Shown in pieces: positions 44,071 to 55,659 of a stretch of DNA of 64,000 nucleotides. Origin of the DNA: Arthrobacter sp. U41 (GTDB lineage: Bacteria > Actinomycetota > Actinomycetes > Actinomycetales > Micrococcaceae); assembly GCF_001750145.1 (NCBI RefSeq), contig NZ_CP015732.1, positions 2,542,001 through 2,606,000 of the forward strand, given 5' to 3'. The notes below the pieces were generated by a model. It saw only the letters and a list, made by a program, of their open reading frames with translations, was not told the DNA's origin and made no database searches. The position numbers and the translations under genes were made by a program. Positions within the stretch are counted from its first letter, which is position 1; each line of letters starts with the position of its first letter.

Positions 44071-44745
44071 ATGAACATTGAGACAGTGGACGGTTTTCGG
44101 GCGCGGGTGGCCAAGCACTCGGCCCTCGCCGATCCCGCGCGGCTGCGCATCGTTGATCTGCTGACCCTCGGGGATTTCTCCCCAACGGAGCTGCAGGCCG
44201 AGCTGGGGATGCCGTCAAATCTGCTGTCCCACCATCTGCGCACATTGGAAGAGGCCGGGCTGGCAACCCGCCACCGCTCCGAGGCCGACAGGCGCCGGAG
44301 CTACATCCGGCTTGCTCCCGGCGCTCTCGACGGCCTGATTCCCGGGGCTGGCCGCGCGGCCCGCCGCGTCCTGTTCGTCTGCACGCGAAACAGCGCACGC
44401 TCCCAGCTGGCCGCCGCGCTCTGGCGGCAGGTCAGCGATATCCCGTCCGGGTCGGCGGGAACCCATCCCGCCGACCGCATTGCGCGGGGGGCCATCGAGG
44501 TTGCCCGCCGCCACGGTACGGACCTCGCCGACGTTCCTCCCCGCCGGCTGGACCTCGCGGCGGCGGAGGGGGACCTGATGGTGACCGTGTGCGATAACGC
44601 CCATGAGGAACTGGCCGGACTGGGCGGCGTGCACTGGTCGGTGCCGGATCCGCTGCGCCTGGGCACCGGGGAAGCCTTCGAGCAGGCCTTCAGTGACATC
44701 GCCCGCCGCATCAACGACCTCGCACCGCGGGTGCTCGCTGCCTGA
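44071..44745 (+). CDS. ArsR-ArsC fusion: repressor domain joined to LMW-type arsenate reductase
   Basis: A 224-residue two-domain protein. Residues 1-90 are an ArsR/SmtB winged helix (SALADPARLRIVDLLTLGDF, MPSNLLSHHLRTLEEAGLAT). Residues 98-224 are a low-molecular-weight phosphatase fold with the P-loop VCTRNSARSQ (Cys104, complete C-x5-R-S) and DPLRLGTGEAFEQAFSDI. The ArsR half has no obvious As(III) cysteine pair, so it may respond through the reductase half or bind constitutively. Such fusions are known in actinobacterial ars islands. The mRNA is probably leaderless. Confidence 0.92.
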   Translation: MNIETVDGFRARVAKHSALADPARLRIVDLLTLGDFSPTELQAELGMPSNLLSHHLRTLEEAGLATRHRSEADRRRSYIRLAPGALDGLIPGAGRAARRVLFVCTRNSARSQLAAALWRQVSDIPSGSAGTHPADRIARGAIEVARRHGTDLADVPPRRLDLAAAEGDLMVTVCDNAHEELAGLGGVHWSVPDPLRLGTGEAFEQAFSDIARRINDLAPRVLAA

Positions 44746-44763
44746 CCCGCCGATATCACAATA

Positions 44764-44815
44764 TTGACAACCATCAATCTATTGCCCGATACTCTCTGTA
44801 TCGATCATCATCAAT
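44764..44815 (+). promoter_or_regulatory. Promoter with two ArsR operators before the arsC-trxB-arsO operon
   Basis: Perfect -35 TTGACA (44764-44769), 18-bp spacer, GATACT (44788-44793). Operator 1 ATTGA-CAACCA-TCAAT (44763-44778) covers the -35, and operator 2 ATCGA-TCATCA-TCAAT (44800-44815, one mismatch) covers the expected transcription start. This is the strongest promoter of the island by sequence. Confidence 0.75.
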
Positions 44816-44888
44816 GTCACCGGGCGTTGCAGAGCGGGCACACGACCTCAACCAGACGCATCACCTAACTGATTCCAGGAGAAACCCC

Positions 44889-45311
44889 GTGAGCACCGAA
44901 ACCGCCAAGAAGCCCTCCGTCCTGTTCGTCTGCGTCCACAACGCCGGCCGCTCCCAGATGGCCGCTGCCTTCCTCACCACCCTGTCCAGGGGCGCCATCG
45001 AGGTCCGCTCCGCCGGTTCCCAGCCCGCCGCGAAGGTCAACCCGGCCGCCGTAGAGGCCATGGCCGAACTTGGCATCGACATGTCCGCCGAGATCCCCAA
45101 GATCCTCACCACCGAGGCCGTGAAGGAATCCGACGTCGTGATCACCATGGGCTGCGGCGACACCTGCCCGATCTTCCCCGGCAAGCGCTACGAGGACTGG
45201 GAACTCGAAGACCCGGCCGGCCAGGGCGTCGAGTCCGTCCGTCCGATCCGCGATGACATCAGGGCCCGCATCGAGGACCTGATCGCCTCCCTCGTCCCCG
45301 CCGCAAAGTAG
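44889..45311 (+). CDS. arsC: Arsenate reductase, LMW phosphatase type
   Basis: A 140-residue ArsC reducing As(V) to As(III). P-loop VCVHNAGRSQ with Cys15; then EVRSAGSQPA and [20 protein letters not shown], where two cysteines (CGDTC) could form the disulfide relay of thioredoxin-coupled enzymes. The GTG start at 44889 has a CCAGGAG ribosome site; upstream in-frame codons back to 44814 overlap the promoter and are not coding. It is first in the operon and directly followed by a thioredoxin reductase gene, which would supply electrons. Confidence 0.93.
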   Translation: MSTETAKKPSVLFVCVHNAGRSQMAAAFLTTLSRGAIEVRSAGSQPAAKVNPAAVEAMAELGIDMSAEIPKILTTEAVKESDVVITMGCGDTCPIFPGKRYEDWELEDPAGQGVESVRPIRDDIRARIEDLIASLVPAAK

Positions 45312-45321
45312 GAGCGCAACC

Positions 45322-46314
45322 ATGGGCGCTGACACCGGAAAAACTCAACAGCTGATCATCATCGGGTCCGGCCCCGCCGGCTACACCGCCGCGATCTACG
45401 CCGCCCGGGCCGGCCTGAAGCCGCTCGTCATCGCCGGGGCGGTCACCGCGGGTGGCGCCCTGATGAACACCACCGAGGTGGAAAACTTCCCCGGATTCCC
45501 CGCAGGCGTCCAGGGCCCGGAGCTGATGGACGGCCTCCAGCAGCAGGCCGAGAAATTCGGCGCGCAGGTGGTGTTCGACGACGTCACCGACGTGACGCTG
45601 ACCGGCCACCTCAAGCGTGTGGTCACGGCCGCCGGCGAGACGCACGAAGCTCCCGCGGTCATCCTCGCCACCGGCTCCGCCTACAAGGAGCTCGGCCTGC
45701 CCGAGGAGAAGAAGTTCAGCGGCCACGGGCTTTCCTGGTGTGCGACCTGCGACGGGTTCTTCTTCCGCGACCAGGACATCATCGTCGTCGGCGGCGGCGA
45801 TTCGGCCATGGAGGAAGCGACCTTCCTGACCCGCTTCGGGAAAACCGTCACCGTGGTGGTCCGCAAGGGCGAGCTCCGCGCCTCCCGGATCATGGCGCAG
45901 CGGGCCAAGGACAACCCCAAGATCAGCTTCGCGTGGAACTCCGCCGTTACCGCCATCCACGGCGACGCCAAGGTCACCGGCGTCACCCTGACCGACACGC
46001 GCACCGGCGAAACCCGGGAACACGGCGCCACCGGCATCTTCGTCGCGATCGGCCACGTGCCGCGCACCGAACTGCTGCACGGCCAGGTGAACCTGGACGC
46101 CGAGGGCTACATCAAGGTCGACTCGCCCACCACGGTCACCAACCTCTCCGGTGTCTTCGCGTGCGGGGACGCCGTGGACCACCGCTACCGCCAGGCCATC
46201 ACCGCCGCAGGCACGGGCTGCGCCGCCGCGCTCGACGCCGAACGCTACCTCGCCGCACTCGAGGACGCCGACAGCATCGCCACCGCCCTCGTCGAGGAAC
46301 CAACCCACTCCTGA
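45322..46314 (+). CDS. trxB: Thioredoxin reductase-like flavoprotein
   Basis: A 330-residue NADPH-dependent FAD disulfide reductase. FAD motif SGPAGYTAAIYAARAG; redox pair WCATCDG (Cys140, Cys143); NADPH motif VGGGDSAMEEATFL; C-terminal GVFACGDAVDHRYRQAI. It lies 10 bases after arsC, so it most likely recycles thioredoxin for arsenate reduction. It is probably a dedicated, island-borne copy and not the housekeeping enzyme, which usually sits next to trxA; no trxA is here. Confidence 0.93.
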   Translation: MGADTGKTQQLIIIGSGPAGYTAAIYAARAGLKPLVIAGAVTAGGALMNTTEVENFPGFPAGVQGPELMDGLQQQAEKFGAQVVFDDVTDVTLTGHLKRVVTAAGETHEAPAVILATGSAYKELGLPEEKKFSGHGLSWCATCDGFFFRDQDIIVVGGGDSAMEEATFLTRFGKTVTVVVRKGELRASRIMAQRAKDNPKISFAWNSAVTAIHGDAKVTGVTLTDTRTGETREHGATGIFVAIGHVPRTELLHGQVNLDAEGYIKVDSPTTVTNLSGVFACGDAVDHRYRQAITAAGTGCAAALDAERYLAALEDADSIATALVEEPTHS

Positions 46315-46380
46315 CCCGTGCGGACAGAGGAGACACGCCCCTTAGAAACCGCCACACCACCGGATGAAACAGAGGACACC

Positions 46381-47766
46381 ATGGCTGTAACCACCACGCT
46401 TCCCGTAGCTGTCATCGGAGCGGGCCCCGTCGGCCTCGCCGCCGCAGCGCACCTGCTCGAACGCGGCATCGAGCCGCTGATCCTGGAGGCAGGCCCTGCC
46501 GCGGCCGCGGCAATCGAACAGTGGCGCCACATCCGGCTCTTCTCCCCGTGGCAGTACAACACCGACGCCGCCGCGGTCCGCGCGCTCGCCGCCACCGGCT
46601 GGGAATCCCCGGAGCCGACGGCGCTGCCCATCGGCGGCGAACTCATCGACCGGTACCTCACACCCCTGGCTGCCCTCCCGGCGATCGCGTCCCGCCTGCA
46701 CACCGGCGCCCGCGTCATCGCCGTCACCCGGTTGGGCATGGACAAGACCCACAGCCGCCACCGCAACACCACACCCTTCGTGGTCCGGGTCGAACACGCC
46801 GACGGCGAAGTCCGCGACCACCAGGCCGCCGGTGTCATCGACGCGTCAGGCACCTGGTCCACCCGCAACCCGCTCGGAACCTCCGGGCTTCCCGCCCTTG
46901 GCGAAGCCGCCGCAGCCGACAGGATTTCCTCGCCGCTGCCGGACGTCCTGGGCCGGGACCGCGAGACGTTCGAGGGCCGCACGGCGCTTGTGGTCGGCGC
47001 CGGCCACTCGGCTGCCAACACCCTGATCAACCTTTCCGAGCTCGCGGATCAGGTGCCCGGGACGAGGATCGTGTGGGCGATCCGCGGCGCCTCCGCTGCC
47101 AAGGTCTACGGCGGCGGCGACGCCGACGGGCTGGCCGCCCGCGGACAGCTGGGCAGCCGGCTCCGCAGCCTCGTCGAGTCCGGCGCCGTGGAACTGCACA
47201 CCGGCTTCGGGATCGCCGCCCTCGCCGCGGCCGCCGGCGCCGTCACCGTGACCTCCACGGACGGCCGCACCCTCGAAGCCGACGTTGTGGTCCCGGCCAC
47301 CGGCTTCCGCCCCGACCTGGACATCCTCCGGGAACTCCGGCTCGAACTGGACCCCGGCGTCGAGGCCCCGCGTGAGCTCGGGCCGCTGATCGACCCGGAA
47401 TTCCACTCCTGCGGCACCGTCGAACCACACGGAGCCGGGATGCTGGCCCACCCGGAGCAGGACTTCTACATCGTCGGCATGAAGTCCTACGGCCGGGCCC
47501 CGACCTTCCTGCTCGCCACCGGCTACGAGCAGGTCCGCTCCGTCGCGGCCGCGCTGGCCGGAGACCGTGAAGCCGCCGACACCGTCCAGCTCGAACTCCC
47601 CGAAACCGGCGTCTGCTCCTCCGACATCGGCACCAGCTGCGACGTCCCCGCGGCCGCAACCGCAGCGTTTGTGGCCGAAACCTCCGGCGGCTGCTGCGGA
47701 GCGCCCGAACCGGTCCTTGTCGGGTTCCCCACCGGCCTGGCCCACGGCCGCTCCGGCGGGAACTGA
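46381..47766 (+). CDS. ArsO-like FAD-dependent monooxygenase
   Basis: A 461-residue flavoprotein with GAGPVGLAAAAHLLERG (FAD) and GAGHSAANTLINLSEL (NADPH), the two dinucleotide folds of flavin monooxygenases. Similar genes, named arsO, occur in ars clusters, where their exact reaction is unsettled. The C-terminus carries extra cysteines (GVCSSDIGTSCDVP, SGGCCGAPEP), suggestive of thiol-metalloid binding. The ATG at 46381 is preferred over the upstream ATG-like starts back to 46318, which lie in the gap after trxB. It is in operon with arsC and trxB. Confidence 0.82.
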   Translation: MAVTTTLPVAVIGAGPVGLAAAAHLLERGIEPLILEAGPAAAAAIEQWRHIRLFSPWQYNTDAAAVRALAATGWESPEPTALPIGGELIDRYLTPLAALPAIASRLHTGARVIAVTRLGMDKTHSRHRNTTPFVVRVEHADGEVRDHQAAGVIDASGTWSTRNPLGTSGLPALGEAAAADRISSPLPDVLGRDRETFEGRTALVVGAGHSAANTLINLSELADQVPGTRIVWAIRGASAAKVYGGGDADGLAARGQLGSRLRSLVESGAVELHTGFGIAALAAAAGAVTVTSTDGRTLEADVVVPATGFRPDLDILRELRLELDPGVEAPRELGPLIDPEFHSCGTVEPHGAGMLAHPEQDFYIVGMKSYGRAPTFLLATGYEQVRSVAAALAGDREAADTVQLELPETGVCSSDIGTSCDVPAAATAAFVAETSGGCCGAPEPVLVGFPTGLAHGRSGGN

Positions 47767-47812
47767 GCCCGTTCCCTGCTTTTTCTTCGACTGAACACAC
47801 TGGAGAGCTGAC

Positions 47813-48490
47813 ATGACTGACCACCCCGAACACGGCCTGGGACTACAGGACAACACCGAACTACTGCACCGGATCAGCGCCCGCCTGGCAGACCGCTTTG
47901 CCGGCGTGTTCGCCGCCGAGACGGTCGAACGCTACGTCTTCGAGTCCTACACCGCCCTGGCCCGGACCGCGAAAATCAGCACGTACCTGCCCTCCACCAC
48001 CGAGCACTTCGCCAACGACCGACTCGCTGCGCTGGCCAAATCCAAGGGCGCCGTCGCCTCCGAGGTCCCCGAAGTGCTGTTCGTCTGCGTGCAGAACGCA
48101 GGCCGGTCCCAGATGGCCGCGGCACTGCTCACCGTCGAGGCCAAGGGCAGGATCCGAGTCCGGTCCGCCGGCTCGCTGCCAGCCGCCGAACTGGACCCCG
48201 CCGTCGTCGCGGCGATGTCCGAAATGGGCCTGGACCTGACCAAGGACTATCCCAAGCCGCTCACCGACGACGTCGTACGCGCCGCCGACGTGGTGATCAC
48301 GATGGGCTGCGGCGACTCCTGCCCGATCTACCCCGGCAAACGCTACGAGGACTGGGAACTTGCAGACCCGGCCGGCCTGCCCGTTGCTGCCGTGCGGATC
48401 ATCCGCGACGAGCTCCACGACCGGGTCAAGGCACTGGCAGCATCACTACTAAGCACCCCCGGCTCAGACAAGAAAGAATCAAACCCATGA
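47813..48490 (+). CDS. arsC: Arsenate reductase with N-terminal three-helix domain
   Basis: A 225-residue protein. Residues 1-80 form a helical domain ([35 protein letters not shown]) found in front of ArsC in corynebacteria and relatives. Residues 88-220 are the LMW-phosphatase reductase with P-loop [10 protein letters not shown] (Cys92) and [19 protein letters not shown], very close to the ArsC at 44889. The helical domain may dock the redox partner. The gene overlaps the next arsC by 4 bases. Confidence 0.9.
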   Translation: MTDHPEHGLGLQDNTELLHRISARLADRFAGVFAAETVERYVFESYTALARTAKISTYLPSTTEHFANDRLAALAKSKGAVASEVPEVLFVCVQNAGRSQMAAALLTVEAKGRIRVRSAGSLPAAELDPAVVAAMSEMGLDLTKDYPKPLTDDVVRAADVVITMGCGDSCPIYPGKRYEDWELADPAGLPVAAVRIIRDELHDRVKALAASLLSTPGSDKKESNP

Positions 48491-48909
48491 CCGAGACCAC
48501 GAAAAAGCCCAGCGTCCTGTTCGTCTGCAGCAAGAACGGCGGGAAGTCCCAGCTCGCCGCCGGACTCATGAACCAGCTCGCAAACGGGACGGTCACGGTG
48601 CACTCCGCCGGGACGAAACCCGGTACATCGCTGAACCCCCAGTCCGTGGACTCGCTGGCGGAACTCGGCATCGACATCACCGGCGAACACCCCAAACCCG
48701 TCACCGACGACGTGCTGAACGCAGCCGACGTCGTGGTCGTCCTGGGCAACGAGGCCAAAGTCGAAGCCCCGGAGGGCAAGCGGCTCGAGATCTGGAACAC
48801 GGACGAGCCCTCCGAACGCGGCATCGAAGGGATGGAACGTATGCGCCTGGTCCGGGATGACATCAAGGCCCGGGTCCGGAAGCTGTACGCGGAGCTCACC
48901 GGGAGCTGA
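48487..48909 (+). CDS. arsC: Single-cysteine arsenate reductase, likely mycothiol-dependent
   Basis: A 140-residue LMW-type reductase with P-loop [10 protein letters not shown]. Cys14 is the only cysteine in the protein, and Lys replaces the usual loop Arg. Lack of resolving cysteines fits the mycothiol/mycoredoxin mechanism described for C. glutamicum ArsC1/ArsC2, whose loops also read N-x-G-K-S as far as I recall. It gives the operon a second electron route beside thioredoxin. It overlaps the previous gene by 4 bases. Confidence 0.88.
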   Translation: MTETTKKPSVLFVCSKNGGKSQLAAGLMNQLANGTVTVHSAGTKPGTSLNPQSVDSLAELGIDITGEHPKPVTDDVLNAADVVVVLGNEAKVEAPEGKRLEIWNTDEPSERGIEGMERMRLVRDDIKARVRKLYAELTGS

Positions 48910-48911
48910 CC

Positions 48912-50129
48912 TTGCCCGTGCCCGTCCCCACCCGGATCCTCGCCGCAGAGGGTGCACCGCGCGGCGGCCTCGCCGCGCTGTGCATCACCCAGACGACCGG
49001 GTGGGGCGTGCTCTATTACGCGTTGATCACGGCGGTCCGCCCGATCAGCGCCGACACCGGCTGGGACCCGGCCCTCGTGACCGGAGCCTTTTCCGCCGGA
49101 CTGCTGGTGTCCGCAGCGGCCGGAATCTCCGTCGGCAGGATCCTCGATCGGACCGGGCCGCGCACGCTGATGATCGGCGGATCCCTTGTCGGAGTGCTGG
49201 CCCTGGTCATGGTGGCGCTGGCACCGAACCTGCCCCTGTTCTTTGCGGCCTGGCTGCTGGCCGGCACCGCGCAGGCCGCCGTGCTGTACCAGCCCGCCTT
49301 CACGGTGATCAGCCGCTGGTACGGAGCCGCCCGCGTCCGGCCCCTGACCGTCCTCACCCTCGTCGCCGGGTTCGCGTCCACCATCTTCGCCCCCGTCACC
49401 GCCGCTTTGACCTTCGCGTTCGGCTGGAGAGGCGCCTTCCTCATCCTCGCCGGTGTCATGGGACTCATCACCGTGCCGCTGCACGCCCGCTACCTCAACC
49501 GGAGCTGGGCCCCGGCCGTCCCCGGCACCCGGGTGGCTGACGGCCCCGCGATGACGCGTGAGGTCCGGCGGAGCCCGGAATTCCTCGCCCTGCAGGCGCT
49601 TATGGTCCTCCTTTGTCTCGGCCTGTACACCGTGACGCTGAACATCATCCCGCTGCTCGTGGAGAAGGGAGCCGACTATGCCACCGCCGCGCTCGGGCTC
49701 GGGCTTGTCGGCGCCGGACAGGTCGGCGGCCGGCTGCTGTTCGCCGCCATACCGTCCGGTGCCCGGCTACCGGTCATCACCGCAACGGCAGCCTTGGCCC
49801 TCCTTTTGCTGGCAGCCCTGCCCGGCCGGGTCCCGGTCTTGGCCGCGGCGGGAATGCTCGCCGGTGCCGTCCGCGGGTGCCAGACCCTGCTGCAGGCCAC
49901 GATTGTCGGGGATCGCTGGGGAACCCGGAACCTGGGCACCCTGCAGGGAGTCTTCGCGGCCCCGCTGACAGCCGTCACCGCCATCGCCCCGGCCGCAGGC
50001 CCCCTGCTGGCAGCCTGGCTCGGCGGCTACACGGCGATGGCCTACGCCATGGCGGCATCGGCTGCCGCGGCCGCCATTCTCGCCGCCGCCATGGGCCTGC
50101 GGGAGAACCGGCCGCCCGCGAAACGGTGA
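48912..50129 (+). CDS. MFS transporter in the arsenic operon
   Basis: A 405-residue major facilitator protein with about twelve membrane helices; GRILDRTGPRTLMIGG is the conserved loop 2-3 motif. The TTG start is 2 bases after the arsC stop, with GGGAG upstream. Its family is not ArsB, Acr3 or ArsP, and it is not preceded by a GAPDH gene as arsJ is. Export of arsenite or an organoarsenical is possible from context only. Its stop overlaps the alcohol dehydrogenase remnant. Confidence 0.85.
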   Translation: MPVPVPTRILAAEGAPRGGLAALCITQTTGWGVLYYALITAVRPISADTGWDPALVTGAFSAGLLVSAAAGISVGRILDRTGPRTLMIGGSLVGVLALVMVALAPNLPLFFAAWLLAGTAQAAVLYQPAFTVISRWYGAARVRPLTVLTLVAGFASTIFAPVTAALTFAFGWRGAFLILAGVMGLITVPLHARYLNRSWAPAVPGTRVADGPAMTREVRRSPEFLALQALMVLLCLGLYTVTLNIIPLLVEKGADYATAALGLGLVGAGQVGGRLLFAAIPSGARLPVITATAALALLLLAALPGRVPVLAAAGMLAGAVRGCQTLLQATIVGDRWGTRNLGTLQGVFAAPLTAVTAIAPAAGPLLAAWLGGYTAMAYAMAASAAAAAILAAAMGLRENRPPAKR

Positions 50130-50524
50130 GCACAGCGGCCACTGATGCCGGCCTCACCTCCTACCACGCCATCGTGGCCGTCGGCGGTGCCAAGGCCGGC
50201 ATGAAGGCCGGCGTGATCGGACTCGGCGGACTCGGATACATCGGCGCCCGCGTGGCCGTACTGGCCGGCGCTGAGGTGTACGGCGCCGAGGTCAATCCCG
50301 AGGCGCGGAAGCTCGCCGGCGAGATCGGGCTGAGCGGCGTCGCCGACTCGATCGAGGCGTTCAAGGACAAGGACCTGGACCTCATCGTCGACTACGCCGG
50401 CTTCGGCACCACCACCTCCGCTGCCACCGAGACGCTCGCCGAGTTCGGCACCCTCGTGCAGGTCGGCATGGGCCGCCTCGAAGCCACGATCAACACCTGC
50501 CCCCGTCCCGGCCGTGTGTGCTGA
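50126..50524 (+). pseudogene. Alcohol dehydrogenase fragment (zinc-type, NAD-binding part only)
   Basis: The translated segment DAGLTSYHAI, AGVIGLGGLGYIGARVAVLAG, IVDYAGFGTTTSAATETL and LVQVGMGRLEATINT matches the cofactor-binding half of zinc-type alcohol dehydrogenases. The N-terminal catalytic domain with the zinc ligands is missing, and the C-terminus stops abruptly after an out-of-family tail. A GTG at 50126 could start translation (132 residues), but the product cannot be an enzyme. It is probably the scar left when the arsenic island was joined to this locus. Confidence 0.75.
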
Positions 50525-50558
50525 GACCCTGCCGTTTGGGCGGCAGCGCGCCCGGTAA

Positions 50559-53734
<3,176 letters not shown>

Positions 53735-53827
53735 AAGCGGCCGTGGACGCCGCGCCAGTCTGGGCGCCGTTCTGATAGTTCAGTCACGGAAACGGCCGTT
53801 CCGCGGCCCCGCCGGCGCGCCCGCCCG

Positions 53828-53833
53828 TAGCAT
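53828..53833 (+). promoter_or_regulatory. -10 hexamer of a leaderless GNAT gene promoter
   Basis: TAGCAT ends exactly 6 bases before the GTG at 53840; no ribosome site is present. Confidence 0.5.
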
Positions 53834-53839
53834 GGACAG

Positions 53840-54343
53840 GTGCATCCCCAGATCATCATTCGCCCCGCCGTTCCGGCCGACTACGACGCCGTCGCGCGCA
53901 TCACCCGGGACGCCTACCTGGCCGCCGGCTACTTTGAGAGCGCCGACCACCCCTACATGCGGCAGATCCAGGACGTGGCCCGCCGGGCCGCGAAGGCCAC
54001 CATCTGGGTGGCCGAACGCGCGGGCCGCGTCGTCGGCTCCGTGACCCTGGCCGTCGCCGGCGAACCCTACGCGGACATCGCCCGCAGCGACGAGCTGGAA
54101 TTCCGGATGCTGGTGGTGGACCCGGCCGTCCAGCGCAGCGGCGCCGGCAAGGCCATGGTGCACGCCATCCTTGACCATGCCCGGTCGCTGCCCGGGATCC
54201 ATGCCGTGGCGTTGACCACGGGACTGACCTGGGAAAGCGCCCACGGACTCTATCTCAAAACCGGATTCCAGCGGGCCCCCGAGCGCGACTGGGTGGTGCC
54301 GGACACCGACATCAAACTGCTGGTTTACCGCCAGGAGCTGTAG
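53840..54343 (+). CDS. GNAT family N-acetyltransferase
   Basis: A 167-residue acetyl-CoA-dependent acetyltransferase. Motif A is present as EFRMLVVDPAVQRSGAGKAM (acetyl-CoA pyrophosphate loop Q/R-x-x-G-x-G/A), and motif B is HGLYLKTGFQR. The substrate cannot be predicted. GTG start with the -10 hexamer 6 bases upstream. It is a monocistronic gene between the ligA pair and an unknown gene. Confidence 0.9.
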   Translation: MHPQIIIRPAVPADYDAVARITRDAYLAAGYFESADHPYMRQIQDVARRAAKATIWVAERAGRVVGSVTLAVAGEPYADIARSDELEFRMLVVDPAVQRSGAGKAMVHAILDHARSLPGIHAVALTTGLTWESAHGLYLKTGFQRAPERDWVVPDTDIKLLVYRQEL

Positions 54344-54451
54344 CCCCCGGAGGGCAGCCACCGGGGCTGCAGGAACGCGGGGCCTCCGCGTCCGTGCGGT
54401 AGGGTTTGGGACAATCGATCCGCGCTCAGGCACAGGCAACCTGGAGGAACC

Positions 54452-54973
54452 ATGGCACCGCACATCCCCGGCTCAATCGACGACAAGCTCCTCGGTCTGT
54501 ACCTCTCGGACCACCTGACCGGCGCCACCGCCGGCGTCTCCCGGATCCAGCGCATGGCCGGGGCATTCGCGGACACCCCGGTGTCCGCCGACCTGGCCCG
54601 GGTCAGCGCGGAAATCACCCGGGAACGGGACCAGCTCGTAACCCTGCTCCGCGACCTGGGCGTGCGCCAGCGCCCGCACCGCCAGGCCGCCGCCTGGCTG
54701 GCCGAGCACGCCGGCCGGCTGAAACTGAACGGGCGCATCGTGAGCCGGTCCCCGATGACCATGGTGCTGGAAGCCGAGCTGATGCGTGCCGCGATCCTGG
54801 GCAAACTCGGCGGCTGGCAGACCCTGGAGGAGCTTGCCCCCGAGCTCGGGCTCGACCCGGCCACCTTCACGGCCCTCGGCGCCGATGCCCGCTCCCAGAT
54901 CGAGGCCATGAGCCGCGTCCACGAGCACGCCCGCAGCAACGCCTTCCGCAAGCGCGGGGACATCACCACCTAG
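54452..54973 (+). CDS. Conserved hypothetical helical protein
   Basis: A 173-residue soluble, nearly all-helical protein that I do not recognise. It has LYLSDHLTGATAGVSRIQRM, then long amphipathic helices, and a C-terminal half with WQTLEELAPELGLDPATF and many basic residues. It may be a four-helix-bundle, ferritin-like fold, but the metal ligands are not obvious. A GGAGG ribosome site precedes ATG 54452. It is followed after 1 base by the first large intergenic palindrome. Confidence 0.75.
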   Translation: MAPHIPGSIDDKLLGLYLSDHLTGATAGVSRIQRMAGAFADTPVSADLARVSAEITRERDQLVTLLRDLGVRQRPHRQAAAWLAEHAGRLKLNGRIVSRSPMTMVLEAELMRAAILGKLGGWQTLEELAPELGLDPATFTALGADARSQIEAMSRVHEHARSNAFRKRGDITT

Positions 54974-54974
54974 C

Positions 54975-55055
54975 CCCAACAGACAACGCGGGGTCATTTA
55001 CGGCCCATCCGGGGTGACCGGATGGGCCGTAAATGACCCCGCGTTGTCTGTTGGG
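54975..55055. repeat. Intergenic palindromic repeat, copy A
   Basis: A perfect 38-bp stem with a 5-base loop (GGTGA), starting 1 base after a stop codon. The arms contain the core AACGCGGGGTCA and CGGCCCATCCGG shared with copies B and C. The middle pairs read TTTA/TAAA here. It can act as a terminator. Confidence 0.9.
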
Positions 55056-55183
55056 TGGGGCAGAGTGGCAGCCGGGATGACGGAGCGGCAGCCGGGGGCC
55101 GACACATTCCCGCCGGTTTACCCGCGGCGGCGCACGCCGACCTAAAGTGGTGCCGACTCCACCCCACTGCGAAAGGCACCTCC

Positions 55184-55579
55184 ATGCGCAAAACGTTCGG
55201 CACCGGTTCCGTCTGGGAACAGAAGGTCGGCTACTCCCGGGCCGTCCAGGTCGACAACACGCTCTACATCTCCGCGACCGCCGCCAGCGGCGAGGACGGC
55301 GTCGTCGGTGCGGACTTCTACGCCCAGACCCGCTACATCCTGGACAAGCTCGGCACCGTGCTCGCCGACGCCGACGCCGACGCCGGCTTCGGATACGAGG
55401 ACGTGGTGCAGTCCAAGCTGTACCTGACGGACATCAGCCAGTGGGAGGAGGCCGGACGCGCCCACGGCGAAATCTTCGGCGAGATCCGCCCCAGCCTGGC
55501 CCTGGTGCACGTGCTCCCGTTCCTGGATCCCAAGATGCTGGTGGAAATCGAACTCGTGGCCCAGAAAAGCGCCGGCTAA
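55184..55579 (+). CDS. RidA/YjgF family protein
   Basis: A 131-residue Rid-family protein; members hydrolyse reactive enamine/imine intermediates or have related roles. Visible blocks are YSRAVQVDNTLYISATAA, DVVQSKLYLTDISQWEEA and the C-terminal RPSLALVHVLPFLDPKMLVE. The catalytic Arg of RidA proper corresponds to the R in EIRPS; the subfamily is uncertain. ATG 55184 has a GAAAGG ribosome site. It stands alone between two palindromic repeats. Confidence 0.88.
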   Translation: MRKTFGTGSVWEQKVGYSRAVQVDNTLYISATAASGEDGVVGADFYAQTRYILDKLGTVLADADADAGFGYEDVVQSKLYLTDISQWEEAGRAHGEIFGEIRPSLALVHVLPFLDPKMLVEIELVAQKSAG

Positions 55580-55582
55580 CCA

Positions 55583-55644
55583 CAACGCGGGGTCACCTCC
55601 GGCCCATCCGGGCTCCCGGATGGGCGGTAGGTGACCCCGCGTTG
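55583..55644. repeat. Intergenic palindromic repeat, copy B
   Basis: About 30-bp arms with two mismatches and a 2-base centre, starting 3 bases after the RidA stop. It shares CAACGCGGGGTCA and GGCCCATCCGGG with copies A and C. The middle pairs read CC/GG. It separates the convergent RidA and response regulator genes. Confidence 0.85.
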
Positions 55645-55659
55645 CTTGGAGGAGGGGGG

